From Chitinophaga filiformis (GTDB taxonomy: Bacteria; Bacteroidota; Bacteroidia; Chitinophagales; Chitinophagaceae), in NCBI RefSeq assembly GCF_021646545.1, contig NZ_JAKIRP010000001.1, forward strand, positions 1,240,001-1,304,000: DNA of 64,000 nt, read 5' to 3'. Positions 25,001-32,205 of this stretch are shown here, piece by piece. The position numbers and the translations under genes are program-made. The notes below the pieces were generated by a model, which saw only the letters and a program-made list of their open reading frames with translations, made no database searches and had not been told where the DNA came from. The stretch's first letter is position 1, and the number at the start of each line of letters is the position of its first letter.

Positions 25001-25483
25001 ATTGCTGCTTTGGATGAGAGTGAGGCATACCGCGCCCGTGTACTGGATGCGCGTAACTGGTTTGAGTTCTGGGCAGATGAGCGTTTCCGGGAAACGAATG
25101 AGTCTAAGAAGATATACAGGCAGATGGGACAGTTGTCGGGTGGTGAGAAAGCCCAGCTGACCTACACCATTCTCTGTAGTGCTATCGCGTACCAGTTTGG
25201 TATTACCAGGGAAGGAAAGAATGCACGTAGTTTGCGGTTCATTGCCGTGGATGAGAGCTTCAGCAACCAGGATGAGGAGAAAGCAACTTACCTGATGGAG
25301 CTTTGTAAACAGCTGCACCTGCAGTTGCTGGTAGTAACGCCGAGCGACAAGATCCAGATAGTACAGAACTTCATCGCACATGTGCACCTGGTGCAGCGTG
25401 TGAACGGCCGTCACAGTGTCTTGTATAATATGACGGTGAAAGAACTGCAGGATAAAATGGAGGACACTGGAGTAGCGGTTTGA
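22082..25483 (+). CDS. jetC: JetC: SMC-like ATPase of a Wadjet/MksBEF-type complex
   Basis: 1133 residues. Walker A 'GANGSGKTT' at 46-54, ABC signature 'LSGGEKAQ' at about 1018 and Walker B 'FIAVDESFS' at about 1057 show both halves of the SMC head; in between are two long coiled coils around a hinge near residues 490-640. The N terminus 'FRLQYLEVFNWGTFDEHI' is typical of JetC/MksB. This ATPase extrudes DNA loops in Wadjet and MksBEF complexes. Full length and no missing catalytic motif, so an active ATPase is expected. A terminator follows 20 bp downstream; no jetD-like gene (DUF3322/DUF2220) is found behind it. Confidence 0.93.
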   Translation: MQLNVFSTDNHKSGFRLQYLEVFNWGTFDEHIHSIKPNGDTSLLTGANGSGKTTFIDALLTLMVPEKKYRFYNQSSGSEKKGDRTEDSYVLGGYGMVNNEATGVTKTLYLRENKEDAYSILLANFANEADQAVTLFQVRYFVNGDMRKIFGVAHRAMHIADDFSPFDLGGNWRRRIDQLYNRGGRRQVEWFDAASKYAQRMVDALGMQSIQALQLFNQTVGIKVLGNLDDFIRTNMLEPRNMEEQFQELKKHLTTLLDAQRNIEKAEEQIRLLEPVKEHYENFSSYQTTITQLKQELNTATIWNSFTRNQLLTQALFERRQEVQGLLKKIEEAKINMADLLEQERTTLNLLEQNKAGQRLQQLEKEIQELEKKRVETEENLKEFSAWCETLHLKENDMNDEATYQRILKEVHRSSLKLETEQRLNEEDEYSAKRVKERAESEKETLEKEIEMLHQSRNNIPSHLVALRKEICNNLKIDVSEILFAGELIQVKAEEIEWQPALEKLLHSFSLRLLVPEKHYKKVTSYVNNNNLRTRLIYYQIKESALTLYPEDDTVYHKLDFHPDHKLSPWVQQQIIQQFSYVCVNDEKALQRHDMAITVEGLIKNRDRHEKDDRSNSNDASRYVMGWNNERKKDALISKRNKLNEAIISSNEILQTCKSRSGRLQKQFYAIGRLKEHKGFDEINVAKIQKNIRKAQEQIGSLTDENQELDALKQQLLDIERQKEDNQEAQAMLIRNEALEQRNIADMEEEQQAMQHLLQHITEADKDELLNFQQQHSHLLGNVTLDNIAGIYKSLRENKEQDLKLAEDARHKEEVMLNRSINRLKSPSAEVIQKFPDWIADVQAFSDDAVHATEYIEWLNKLTTDNLPGFKKDFESYINVTITYKIGGLNEEMEKWERDISNTIQKLNHSLSGINFNRLPDTYIQLVKRPVASGSEAREFKGRLLDALPQAANWQQSTFEEKAQHFREKVQPLIAALDESEAYRARVLDARNWFEFWADERFRETNESKKIYRQMGQLSGGEKAQLTYTILCSAIAYQFGITREGKNARSLRFIAVDESFSNQDEEKATYLMELCKQLHLQLLVVTPSDKIQIVQNFIAHVHLVQRVNGRHSVLYNMTVKELQDKMEDTGVAV

Positions 25484-25503
25484 TACACCAAGCTATAAAC
25501 TTT

Positions 25504-25546
25504 AACTCCGTCAGCCATCTTTCTTGGAAGGAATGCTGACGGAGTT
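25504..25546 (+). terminator. Rho-independent terminator of the jet operon
   Basis: 12-bp perfect stem AACTCCGTCAGC / GCTGACGGAGTT, 19-nt loop, T run. It closes the jetABC transcript before a convergent gene. Confidence 0.85.
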
Positions 25547-25557
25547 TTTATTTTCAC

Positions 25558-26718
25558 TTAATAACTCATTTCAACGATCTTCTCAACGTCAGCAGGTGTT
25601 AATGACTTTCTTTCTCCCAGGCCGTTCCAGCCTCTTTCTGTGAATCTCCGGGAGATGATCTGAGCCGTTCCTTCATACAATCCGGTGTACTCAGACAGTC
25701 TTGTATTTATGTCGAGGGAGTGAAAGAACTCTTCTGTCATCCTTATGCCGGCGGTGGCCTGTTCTTCCAGGCTCATGGCCGTTACATTCCAGACACGTTC
25801 GGCGTATTGGGCCAGTTTTTCTTTTTTACCTTCGAAGTTGTAGCGATAATGGGAGGGTGCAATAATAGCCAGTGTCCGGGCATGATCTATTCCGAACATG
25901 GCGGTCAATTCATGTCCCATAGCATGAATAGCCCAATCCGTAGGCACTCCTTTCTGTATCAGACCGTTGAGGGCCATGGTGCAACTCCACATAAAATTGG
26001 CCGCTGCCTCGTAATCAGCAGGATCTCTTATGACCCTTGGGGCTACCTCTATGAGTGTTTGCATGATACTTTCCGCGATCCTGTCCTGCAACATGGCCCC
26101 GGCAGGGTAGGTCATATATTGCTCCAGTACATGGGTGAAGGCATCTGTGATGCCATTGGCCAGCTGACGTTTAGGAATGGAAGCCACCACCTGTGGATCC
26201 AGGACAGAGAACTGCGGAAATAGTCCCAGGCCACCCATGGAGAATTTCTCCTGTGTCTCCTTCCTGCTGATCACCGCGCCGGAATTCATTTCTGAGCCTG
26301 TAGCCGGCAATGTCAGCACGGTGCCGAATGGCAATCCTTTTTTAGTGACGATCTTTTGGGTAAGTATGTCCCATGGATTGTCGCCTTCATAAAGGGCAGC
26401 AGACGAAAGGAATTTCACACCATCAATAACAGAGCCACCGCCGACTGCCAGCATAAAGTCGATCTTTTCTTCTTTGATCACTTTGAGGGCCTTCAGTAAT
26501 ACCTCATATTCCGGATTGGCGGGAATGCCACTGAATTCCAATACGGTAAATCCCTGTAGGGCATCTTTCACCTGATCATAAATACCATTCTGTTTAATAC
26601 TACCTCCGCCATAAAGCATCAATAGTTTTGCTCCGGCAGGGATTTCCTTGCGGAGATTGGCAATCTGTCCTTTGCCAAATAAGATCTTCGTTGGGTTCCT
26701 GAATTCAAAATTTAACAT
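25558..26718 (-). CDS. yqhD: YqhD-type NADPH-dependent aldehyde reductase (iron-containing alcohol dehydrogenase)
   Basis: 386 residues from the ATG at 26718, where the family N terminus 'MLNFEFRNPTKILFGKGQI' begins; upstream in-frame starts add only non-homologous residues. Motifs: 'YGGGSIKQNG' and 'LAVGGGSVIDG' for NADP binding, and metal ligands in 'GITDAFTHVLEQY' and 'MGHELTAMFGIDHARTLAI'. The resemblance to E. coli YqhD, including length, is strong. It reduces short-chain and lipid-derived aldehydes in the cytoplasm. No YqhC-like AraC regulator lies next to it. The 400-bp region upstream (26719-27118) shows no gene. Confidence 0.92.
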   Translation of the reverse strand: MLNFEFRNPTKILFGKGQIANLRKEIPAGAKLLMLYGGGSIKQNGIYDQVKDALQGFTVLEFSGIPANPEYEVLLKALKVIKEEKIDFMLAVGGGSVIDGVKFLSSAALYEGDNPWDILTQKIVTKKGLPFGTVLTLPATGSEMNSGAVISRKETQEKFSMGGLGLFPQFSVLDPQVVASIPKRQLANGITDAFTHVLEQYMTYPAGAMLQDRIAESIMQTLIEVAPRVIRDPADYEAAANFMWSCTMALNGLIQKGVPTDWAIHAMGHELTAMFGIDHARTLAIIAPSHYRYNFEGKKEKLAQYAERVWNVTAMSLEEQATAGIRMTEEFFHSLDINTRLSEYTGLYEGTAQIISRRFTERGWNGLGERKSLTPADVEKIVEMSY

Positions 26719-27118
26719 GATGATGCTGTTTGTTAAGGTGTATATATAGCTCTTCCTGATACAAAGTAAATGTAAAACCATGCGCATTATGATTAACATG
26801 CTACCATAATAAATAGTTGAAGCGGGATGGAAATAGGGGATTGGCCTGTCCAAAATATGACAGAATGACGAGAAATACATGTTTGACATCGTCAATCATG
26901 AGGGTGTCGCTTGAAGAAATGCTACTTTGCTATTAGTTGATTATTAATCAGATAAAATATTGACTTAATCAATTATGTGTCAGTGTGTGCCTCCGCTACT
27001 CATCTTCCTGCAAGAGCGCAGTTTTGACAGGTTCCGCCGTATGAAGCATGCTCCCGATTTTAGCAAAACTTTAGATTTAACAGTTCTATCTTGTGCCTGA
27101 AAACAGGATATAAGAACT

Positions 27119-27481
27119 ATGATCAGAGCATATAAGCTATACACAGGCGAAGACGGACATTCTCATTTTACAGCAGGGACAGTAACACACCGGGATGTAA
27201 AAGATGCAGATTCTATCATGTTCAACGAAACAGCCCCTCGTTCTACCTATGACTGGCACCCTGCGCCAACCACTCAATATGTCATTACTTTATCCGGCAC
27301 TTTATTATTTGAGACTTATCTGGGCGAGCAGTTTACCCTGAGACCCGGCGATGTGCTGATTGCTATGGATACATATGGCACTGGCCATAAGTGGGAACTG
27401 ATCGATGATGATCCGTGGAGGAGAGTGTATGTGACTTTTAAGGAAGGAGTGGAAATTAATTTTGTGCCGGACGGGAAGTGA
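27119..27481 (+). CDS. Single-domain cupin protein
   Basis: 120 residues with a cupin beta-barrel: 'TTQYVITLSGTLLFETYLGEQFTLRPGDVLIAMDT' contains the first motif in weak form and 'GHKWELIDDDPWRRVYVTF' the second. Metal ligands are not all obvious: the usual His-x-His of motif 1 is missing, although a His is found in 'YDWHPAPTTQY' and in 'TGHKW'. It may bind a small ligand rather than catalyse. It is convergent with the four-cysteine paralogue array with only 14 bp between the stop codons, and has no hairpin terminator of its own. Confidence 0.75.
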   Translation: MIRAYKLYTGEDGHSHFTAGTVTHRDVKDADSIMFNETAPRSTYDWHPAPTTQYVITLSGTLLFETYLGEQFTLRPGDVLIAMDTYGTGHKWELIDDDPWRRVYVTFKEGVEINFVPDGK

Positions 27482-27495
27482 TTGGTGTCGGGCTA

Positions 27496-28113
27496 TCAAA
27501 AGAAGTCAATTATGCTCGTTTTAACCGATTGAAAAAGGCTTTCTTCTCTTAGTATTTTGATTCCCGGTATCATTGCACCTCCCAGTATTATGCGCACGCA
27601 GTTGGAATCAGGCGTTGGTTTAGAGACAGTCGATAAAGGGATAGCCGACAAAGTATCTGAGACCTTAGGTTGACAATTTCCGCTTGCATTTATTGGCGAG
27701 ATTTCGAGTCTTTTGAACGATGAAGCATTTGAACTGGCAATGCTGGTGCCTTTGTCAGCGTTTTTCTCCGGAGCAGCCGGGGCTTTGCTCGTCTTTTTTT
27801 GCGCGCGGGCTGAAGGTATCATAATCGTCAGTGCCGTTACAAATGTGATGATTGCCGCAAAAGGCTTATGAAAGCGTTTGTTTGCGACAGGAGGTAGTAG
27901 CGGCCTGTCTAATTGCGTAGATACAAAGCGACCACAAACATTATCCTTTCTATTATTGAAGAATGAAATGATCTCCTGATCACTTATACCGGCGAAATCA
28001 ATCACTGTTTTTTGACAATTTTCACAGAATCTACCTTGCTCAGTAGGCGTCATTTCATTCCATGATTTATGACACGGCTTTGGGATGGATATGACGAATG
28101 GTTTTTTTTTCAT
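27496..28113 (-). CDS. Four-cysteine module protein, degraded copy 6 of the array
   Basis: 205 residues. It keeps the N-terminal module with Cys14, Cys30, Cys33 and Cys60 ('IPKPCHKSW', 'GRFCENCQKTVIDF', 'VCGRF') and the hydrophobic segment about 83-104 ending 'PSARAQ'. Unlike its five upstream paralogues it lacks the carboxypeptidase-regulatory-like domain, and residues 105-180 are low-complexity. The last residues are frame-shifted relative to the family: a different frame over the last 40 bp encodes 'EKKAFFNRLKRA', close to the shared family tail. It is the last gene of the array, so it is probably a decaying copy, though the retained module could still act. Confidence 0.72.
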   Translation of the reverse strand: MKKKPFVISIPKPCHKSWNEMTPTEQGRFCENCQKTVIDFAGISDQEIISFFNNRKDNVCGRFVSTQLDRPLLPPVANKRFHKPFAAIITFVTALTIMIPSARAQKKTSKAPAAPEKNADKGTSIASSNASSFKRLEISPINASGNCQPKVSDTLSAIPLSTVSKPTPDSNCVRIILGGAMIPGIKILREESLFQSVKTSIIDFF

Positions 28114-28167
28114 AAATAAAATTAATGATTAGCGCATTTAAATGTCCATCTATAATTAGTAAGTCGG

Positions 28168-28902
28168 TCAGTCAAATAGCATCCCTACTTTATTTTTTAA
28201 CCGTTCCCATAAAGTCACTTTTCTTGACACAATTATTCCCAAGGGCCTTATAAAGCCCTGAGGTATGTCATGTAGTCTTGTCATTTGAATGTGATGCACA
28301 TTGTTGGTTAATGGAACAGTAAGTTCTTTGGTTATAAAATTGACATGCGACACCTGCAATGTAATGTGTTTTTCGGTAAGTGAATCAGGAACCTTCAACT
28401 CAAATTTGCCTGAACTATCTGTTTTCGTTCCAATTTTGTATCCCTTTATTATGACAGTTGCTGCAGGAAGAACGGAGTTGTCTGTGCTGTCTATTACTAT
28501 ACCAATTATGTTATTCTGTATGGTATCTGGCTGTTGTGGAGCTAATGTTATGTCTGATTTGTTTGCCATCAACGCTATTTTCTCCTGTATGCTTTGAGCC
28601 CGAGTGGGAGGAATGGAGAAGGCCAGCGCCGCTATCAGGGCTGCTGATGGCACCATGGGGGGCCGACGGCGACTATCCTGTATATTGATCTGCCGGTTCA
28701 GTTGTTCCTCTGAAAAGCGGCCACAAACCGGCTCCTTTTTATTATTAAGATGCGAAATGATTTGTCTATCGCTCATGCGGGAAAAATCGATTATTGTTTT
28801 ATGGCAGCTCCGGCAGAACCTACCTTGCTCTGCAGGTGTCATTTCTTCCCAGGATTCATGACAAGGCTTCGGAAGCGATATAATAATTGGGGCTTCTTTC
28901 AT
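28168..28902 (-). CDS. Four-cysteine module / carboxypeptidase-regulatory-like protein (copy 5)
   Basis: 244 residues: cysteine module (Cys14, Cys30, Cys33, Cys60) about 1-70, hydrophobic segment about 85-102, linker, then a beta-sandwich about 130-205 beginning 'IIGIVIDSTDNSVLPAATVIIKG' and continuing 'TDSSGKFELKVPDS', the CarboxypepD_reg-like pattern. The C terminus 'LWERLKNKVGMLFD' is the amphipathic tail shared across the array. The likely topology is cysteine module in the cytoplasm and sandwich in the periplasm. It is separated by 66 bp from the upstream copy. Confidence 0.8.
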   Translation of the reverse strand: MKEAPIIISLPKPCHESWEEMTPAEQGRFCRSCHKTIIDFSRMSDRQIISHLNNKKEPVCGRFSEEQLNRQINIQDSRRRPPMVPSAALIAALAFSIPPTRAQSIQEKIALMANKSDITLAPQQPDTIQNNIIGIVIDSTDNSVLPAATVIIKGYKIGTKTDSSGKFELKVPDSLTEKHITLQVSHVNFITKELTVPLTNNVHHIQMTRLHDIPQGFIRPLGIIVSRKVTLWERLKNKVGMLFD

Positions 28903-28968
28903 ATTAACATCAACAGTAAACGCAACTAAATGTTTACATGTTAATGAATGAATGACGTTGCATTGACG

Positions 28969-29715
28969 TCAACGGAATAAATTGCTCACTTTATATTTAA
29001 AACGCTGCCAGGCGTTAGGTTTCTGAGTCAGCGGCATCGCTTCTATGTGGGCAACTGCTCCCATAAACGTTGCATCTCTCAGTGCGGGGTTACTGATTTG
29101 CAATGGAAACTCCAGGTATCTGGTATCATTCACTGAAACGACAAATTCCTTTGAAACATCCTCACCGAGTCTTACTTTCAGCGTAACTGGTTTGTCTTTG
29201 CAGTTCTCAGGAATTTGGAGCTCGAACTTTCCAGCGCTGTCTGTTAAGGTATATGGTTCTTGCCCTTTTAGTATGATGATTGCTCCCGGAACAACAGCTT
29301 TACTTATACTGTCTATCACAATGCCTCTTATACGTGGCAGGGTATCTGTTTGCTGAGGTGTTATACCTGATCTCTCAGGGGCCAGTTGTATTTTCTCTGC
29401 TTTGCTTTTAGCCTCCACAGTCGGAATAGCGATGCTCAACGCCGCAACCATAGCAGCTATTGATGCGAAAGGTTGCTTCTTTGAGTTAGCAGGCATGCTC
29501 AGCTCTTTGTTTAATTGATCTGCGTGAAAGCGTCCGCAAACTTTACCTCGTCTACTTTTGAGATATGAAATGATCTGCTGATTGCTCATGCCTGAGAAAT
29601 CAGTTACTGTCTTCTGACAGCTTTGACAGAACCTGCCTTTATCTGCGGGTGTCATCGCATCCCATGATTCATGGCAGGGGGTAGGGATGGATATAATGAC
29701 TGAAGATTTTTTCAT
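28969..29715 (-). CDS. Four-cysteine module / carboxypeptidase-regulatory-like protein (copy 4)
   Basis: 248 residues with the array architecture: Cys14, Cys30, Cys33 and Cys60 in the first 70 residues ('GRFCQSCQKTVTDFSGMSNQQII'), a hydrophobic segment about 82-100 ('FASIAAMVAALSIAIPTVEA'), then a CarboxypepD_reg-like sandwich ('IRGIVIDSISKAVVPGAIIIL', 'LTDSAGKFELQIPEN') and the tail 'WQRFKYKVSNLFR'. The 'VEAK' following the hydrophobic segment looks like a signal peptidase I site, which would release the C-terminal domain into the periplasm. Confidence 0.8.
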   Translation of the reverse strand: MKKSSVIISIPTPCHESWDAMTPADKGRFCQSCQKTVTDFSGMSNQQIISYLKSRRGKVCGRFHADQLNKELSMPANSKKQPFASIAAMVAALSIAIPTVEAKSKAEKIQLAPERSGITPQQTDTLPRIRGIVIDSISKAVVPGAIIILKGQEPYTLTDSAGKFELQIPENCKDKPVTLKVRLGEDVSKEFVVSVNDTRYLEFPLQISNPALRDATFMGAVAHIEAMPLTQKPNAWQRFKYKVSNLFR

Positions 29716-29762
29716 TGACTAATATGTGTTAAATCATATTGAGTTTGTAAGCTCGATTTGTC

Positions 29763-30479
29763 TTAGCGGAATAGACGGATTATTTTGTGCCTGATACGGT
29801 ATGACAGCGGTGCTCTTTTGATCCCGCCTCTCACATTGGCTTCCATAGTAACACACACTAGTGGGCTATCTGCTGTGTCTACATTCGCTGTTAGTGAGAC
29901 AATGACTTCCTGCGTTTGAAAACCAACATATGAAATAATCAATTTGACCGTTTGCTCCGTAAAACCTGAAGGAATGTTTAGTTCAAATCTACCTGAATCG
30001 TCGGTAGCAGTGCCTACCAAAAGTGTATCTAATTTTACGCTGGCGCCGATAAGAATGTCTCCGGTATGATCATTTACGATGCCTGTTATCTGTGATAGCC
30101 TGGCCGTGTGTTGTTGTGATGATATTGTTGTATCAGATCTGTCAGGAGATACGTATATTTTCTCCACCTTGCTTCTGGCTACGGATGGTACAGATATGGT
30201 GAGCGCCGCCACAATTGCTGCAATAGATATGAACGGTTTCCTGCCTGTGTCATCAGACGCTCTGATCTCCCTGTTCAGTTGCGCCTGACTAAAGTTGCCG
30301 CAAACGTTATCCCTGTTAGTGTTGAGGAAAGAAATGATTTCTTTATCACTCATGTTCGAAAAATCAGTTACTACCTTCTTGCAGCTTTGACAGAACTTAC
30401 CTTTATCTGCGGGTGTCATCGCTTCCCATGATACATGGCAAGGTATAGGAATGGATAGTATACATGAAGAATTTTTCAT
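29763..30479 (-). CDS. Four-cysteine module / carboxypeptidase-regulatory-like protein (copy 3)
   Basis: 238 residues. Cysteines at 14, 30, 33 and 60, with one extra at position 6; 'GKFCQSCKKVVTDFSNMSDKEII' and 'VCGNF' vary slightly from the other copies. A hydrophobic segment about 80-97 and a sandwich domain about 125-205 follow ('ITGIVNDHTGDILIGASVKLD', 'DDSGRFELNIPSG', 'ISYVGFQTQEVIVSL'). The last residues 'YRIRHKIIRLFR' match the shared tail. Function unknown; same operon as its neighbours, 47 bp from copy 4. Confidence 0.8.
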   Translation of the reverse strand: MKNSSCILSIPIPCHVSWEAMTPADKGKFCQSCKKVVTDFSNMSDKEIISFLNTNRDNVCGNFSQAQLNREIRASDDTGRKPFISIAAIVAALTISVPSVARSKVEKIYVSPDRSDTTISSQQHTARLSQITGIVNDHTGDILIGASVKLDTLLVGTATDDSGRFELNIPSGFTEQTVKLIISYVGFQTQEVIVSLTANVDTADSPLVCVTMEANVRGGIKRAPLSYRIRHKIIRLFR

Positions 30480-30589
30480 ATCAAAATAGTAGTCAAAGCT
30501 GAGCTTTATGAATAAATAAAGAGTTGCGGTTTAGGTCTTTCACCAAAGAGCTGTCTGTATAGCTGTTATATTGATTTCGTGTTAGAGTA

Positions 30590-31339
30590 TTAACTAAAAA
30601 TACCTCTCATGGCGCTATTGAATTTCCCCCATAAGGACTGGCCTTTTTTATCATCGGTATTGAAATGGATACCATATTGGCCATACCTGGTCTTATCTTC
30701 ATTAAGACGTATATCAAGTGGTTTGAGATCCTTTTGTAACAGCACTTTTATACTTCGCTTTTCATAACCGATAAAGCTTACCTCAAGTGTTATGACCTTT
30801 CTCTTGAAATCATCAGGTATCCGTAGTGTGAATTTTCCGGATTGATCTGTTACTGTTCCAATAGGTCTGTCTTTTATTTTTATAGTTGCGTATGGCAGTG
30901 GCAGACCATCCTTATCTGCTTTTACTATTCCTGAAATGAAACCTGCTGAGCCCTCAGCTTTGACATTGCCTGGTGCGGGCTTGTTCTCTTGATCTGCTGT
31001 CTGCTCTATTTTATTCATTGATGTTGCAGCTTTCACAGATGGCATTGTAATGGTCAATGCAGCAATAACAGCGGCAACGGATATAAAAGGTTTGCGACGC
31101 TTTTCAGGAAGCGGTACACTAATTACCCTGTTTAACTGACTGGCAGTAAAGCGCCCGCATGCACTAGCCTGTTTACTCTTCAGTAACTCAATGATCTGTG
31201 CGTCACTTAATGCTGAGAAGTCGGTCACTGTTTTTTGACAACGCTGACAGAATCGTCCTTTATCAACGGACGTCATTTCATTCCATGATTCATGGCAGGG
31301 CTGCGGTATTGAAAGGATGATTGATGTTTGTGTTTTCAT
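30590..31339 (-). CDS. Four-cysteine module / carboxypeptidase-regulatory-like protein (copy 2)
   Basis: 249 residues. One residue longer at the N terminus, so the cysteines fall at 15, 31, 34 and 61 but keep the same spacing ('IPQPCHESW', 'GRFCQRCQKTVTDFSALSDAQII', 'ACGRF'). Hydrophobic segment about 84-102 ('FISVAAVIAALTITMPSVKA'), sandwich domain about 130-215 ('ISGIVKADKDGLPLPYATIKI', 'TDQSGKFTLRIPDD', 'VSFIGYEKRSIKVLL') and tail 'SLWGKFNSAMRGIFS'. The gap to copy 3 is 110 bp, the largest in the array, so an internal promoter is possible. Confidence 0.8.
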   Translation of the reverse strand: MKTQTSIILSIPQPCHESWNEMTSVDKGRFCQRCQKTVTDFSALSDAQIIELLKSKQASACGRFTASQLNRVISVPLPEKRRKPFISVAAVIAALTITMPSVKAATSMNKIEQTADQENKPAPGNVKAEGSAGFISGIVKADKDGLPLPYATIKIKDRPIGTVTDQSGKFTLRIPDDFKRKVITLEVSFIGYEKRSIKVLLQKDLKPLDIRLNEDKTRYGQYGIHFNTDDKKGQSLWGKFNSAMRGIFS

Positions 31340-31362
31340 ACAAGTAATATTTAAGGGATAGC

Positions 31363-32115
31363 TTATCTGAAGAGAGATTTTATATTTAGTCTTTCCCAGA
31401 AAGACCGTTTTCTTGTAACCACAGGCACACTCAATATTCTGGTGTCGGGTTCCAGATATACCTCAATATGGTGGTTTTCCTCTGATAGCGATAAGCAGAA
31501 TGTCTGCGCTTCAAAACCTATATAGGCAACTTTTAGTAAAAGCGTATCTTTTGTATATGTGATTGGTACCGTCAATCTGAACTTCCCGGTTACATCTGTC
31601 AATGTACCGATCCTTTCATTTGCTGGCAGTGTCATTACTGTAACCGCAGGAAGGGCTTCCTTGTTTGAACTATAGACAAATCCAATAATCGTCCTGAGAG
31701 CGTTTGTCCTGCTCAAAACCGTCGGCGTATCTGTTGGTTGTCTTATCAGAGGAGCTATACCTGCATCTTTTTCACCTGCCGGATGCGGTACAGTCTGCGA
31801 TACACGCTGTGCCCTGGCTGACGGCAGAAAAAAATACAGTGCCGAAACAAGAGCGGCAATGGGAATGAATGGTGTGCGTTTTTGGTCTGCTATTGCAAAT
31901 TCCCTGTTTAGTTGCTGTGGATAAAACCTGCCACATACCTGTCCCTGTGTGCCGTTAATAACCTCAACGACCTGCCTGTCACCCATTGCTGAAAAGTCGA
32001 TCACTGTTTTCTGACAGTTAAGGCAAAAGCGCCCTTTTTCGGTGGGCGTCATTTCTTCCCAGTTCTCAGAACAGGGTTGGGGAAGTGTCAGGGTAAAAGG
32101 ACGGTTTCGTTTCAT
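31363..32115 (-). CDS. Four-cysteine module / carboxypeptidase-regulatory-like protein (copy 1, first of array)
   Basis: 250 residues from the ATG at 32115, chosen because paralogues begin at the same place ('MKRNRPFTLTLPQPC'); an upstream in-frame start at 32148 adds 11 residues. Cysteines 15, 31, 34 and 61 are conserved ('GRFCLNCQKTVIDFSAMGDRQVV'). Hydrophobic segment about 86-104 ending 'PSARAQ', then a linker and a sandwich ('IIGFVYSSNKEALPAVTVM', 'TDVTGKFRLTVPIT', 'VAYIGFEAQTFCLSL'), and the tail 'SFWERLNIKSLFR'. It is the first gene of the six-gene array, only 23 bp from copy 2. Confidence 0.8.
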   Translation of the reverse strand: MKRNRPFTLTLPQPCSENWEEMTPTEKGRFCLNCQKTVIDFSAMGDRQVVEVINGTQGQVCGRFYPQQLNREFAIADQKRTPFIPIAALVSALYFFLPSARAQRVSQTVPHPAGEKDAGIAPLIRQPTDTPTVLSRTNALRTIIGFVYSSNKEALPAVTVMTLPANERIGTLTDVTGKFRLTVPITYTKDTLLLKVAYIGFEAQTFCLSLSEENHHIEVYLEPDTRILSVPVVTRKRSFWERLNIKSLFR

Positions 32116-32164
32116 AGCTATAGGATGCGCATAAACGTCAAATTGCATAAAAGTACTATAAAAA

Positions 32165-32189
32165 AAGTCCGGGAACTTTTCCCGGACTT
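32165..32189 (-). terminator. Rho-independent terminator
   Basis: 11-bp stem AAGTCCGGGAA / TTCCCGGACTT with a 3-nt loop and a T run on the minus strand, ending the hydrolase gene before the paralogue array. Confidence 0.87.
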
Positions 32190-32205
32190 CTCAAATATCT
32201 AAATC

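Noticed and set aside
26719..26895. 59-residue N-terminal extension of the YqhD-type reductase
   Set aside because: The extension is unlike the family; the alignment with E. coli YqhD begins at the ATG at 26718.
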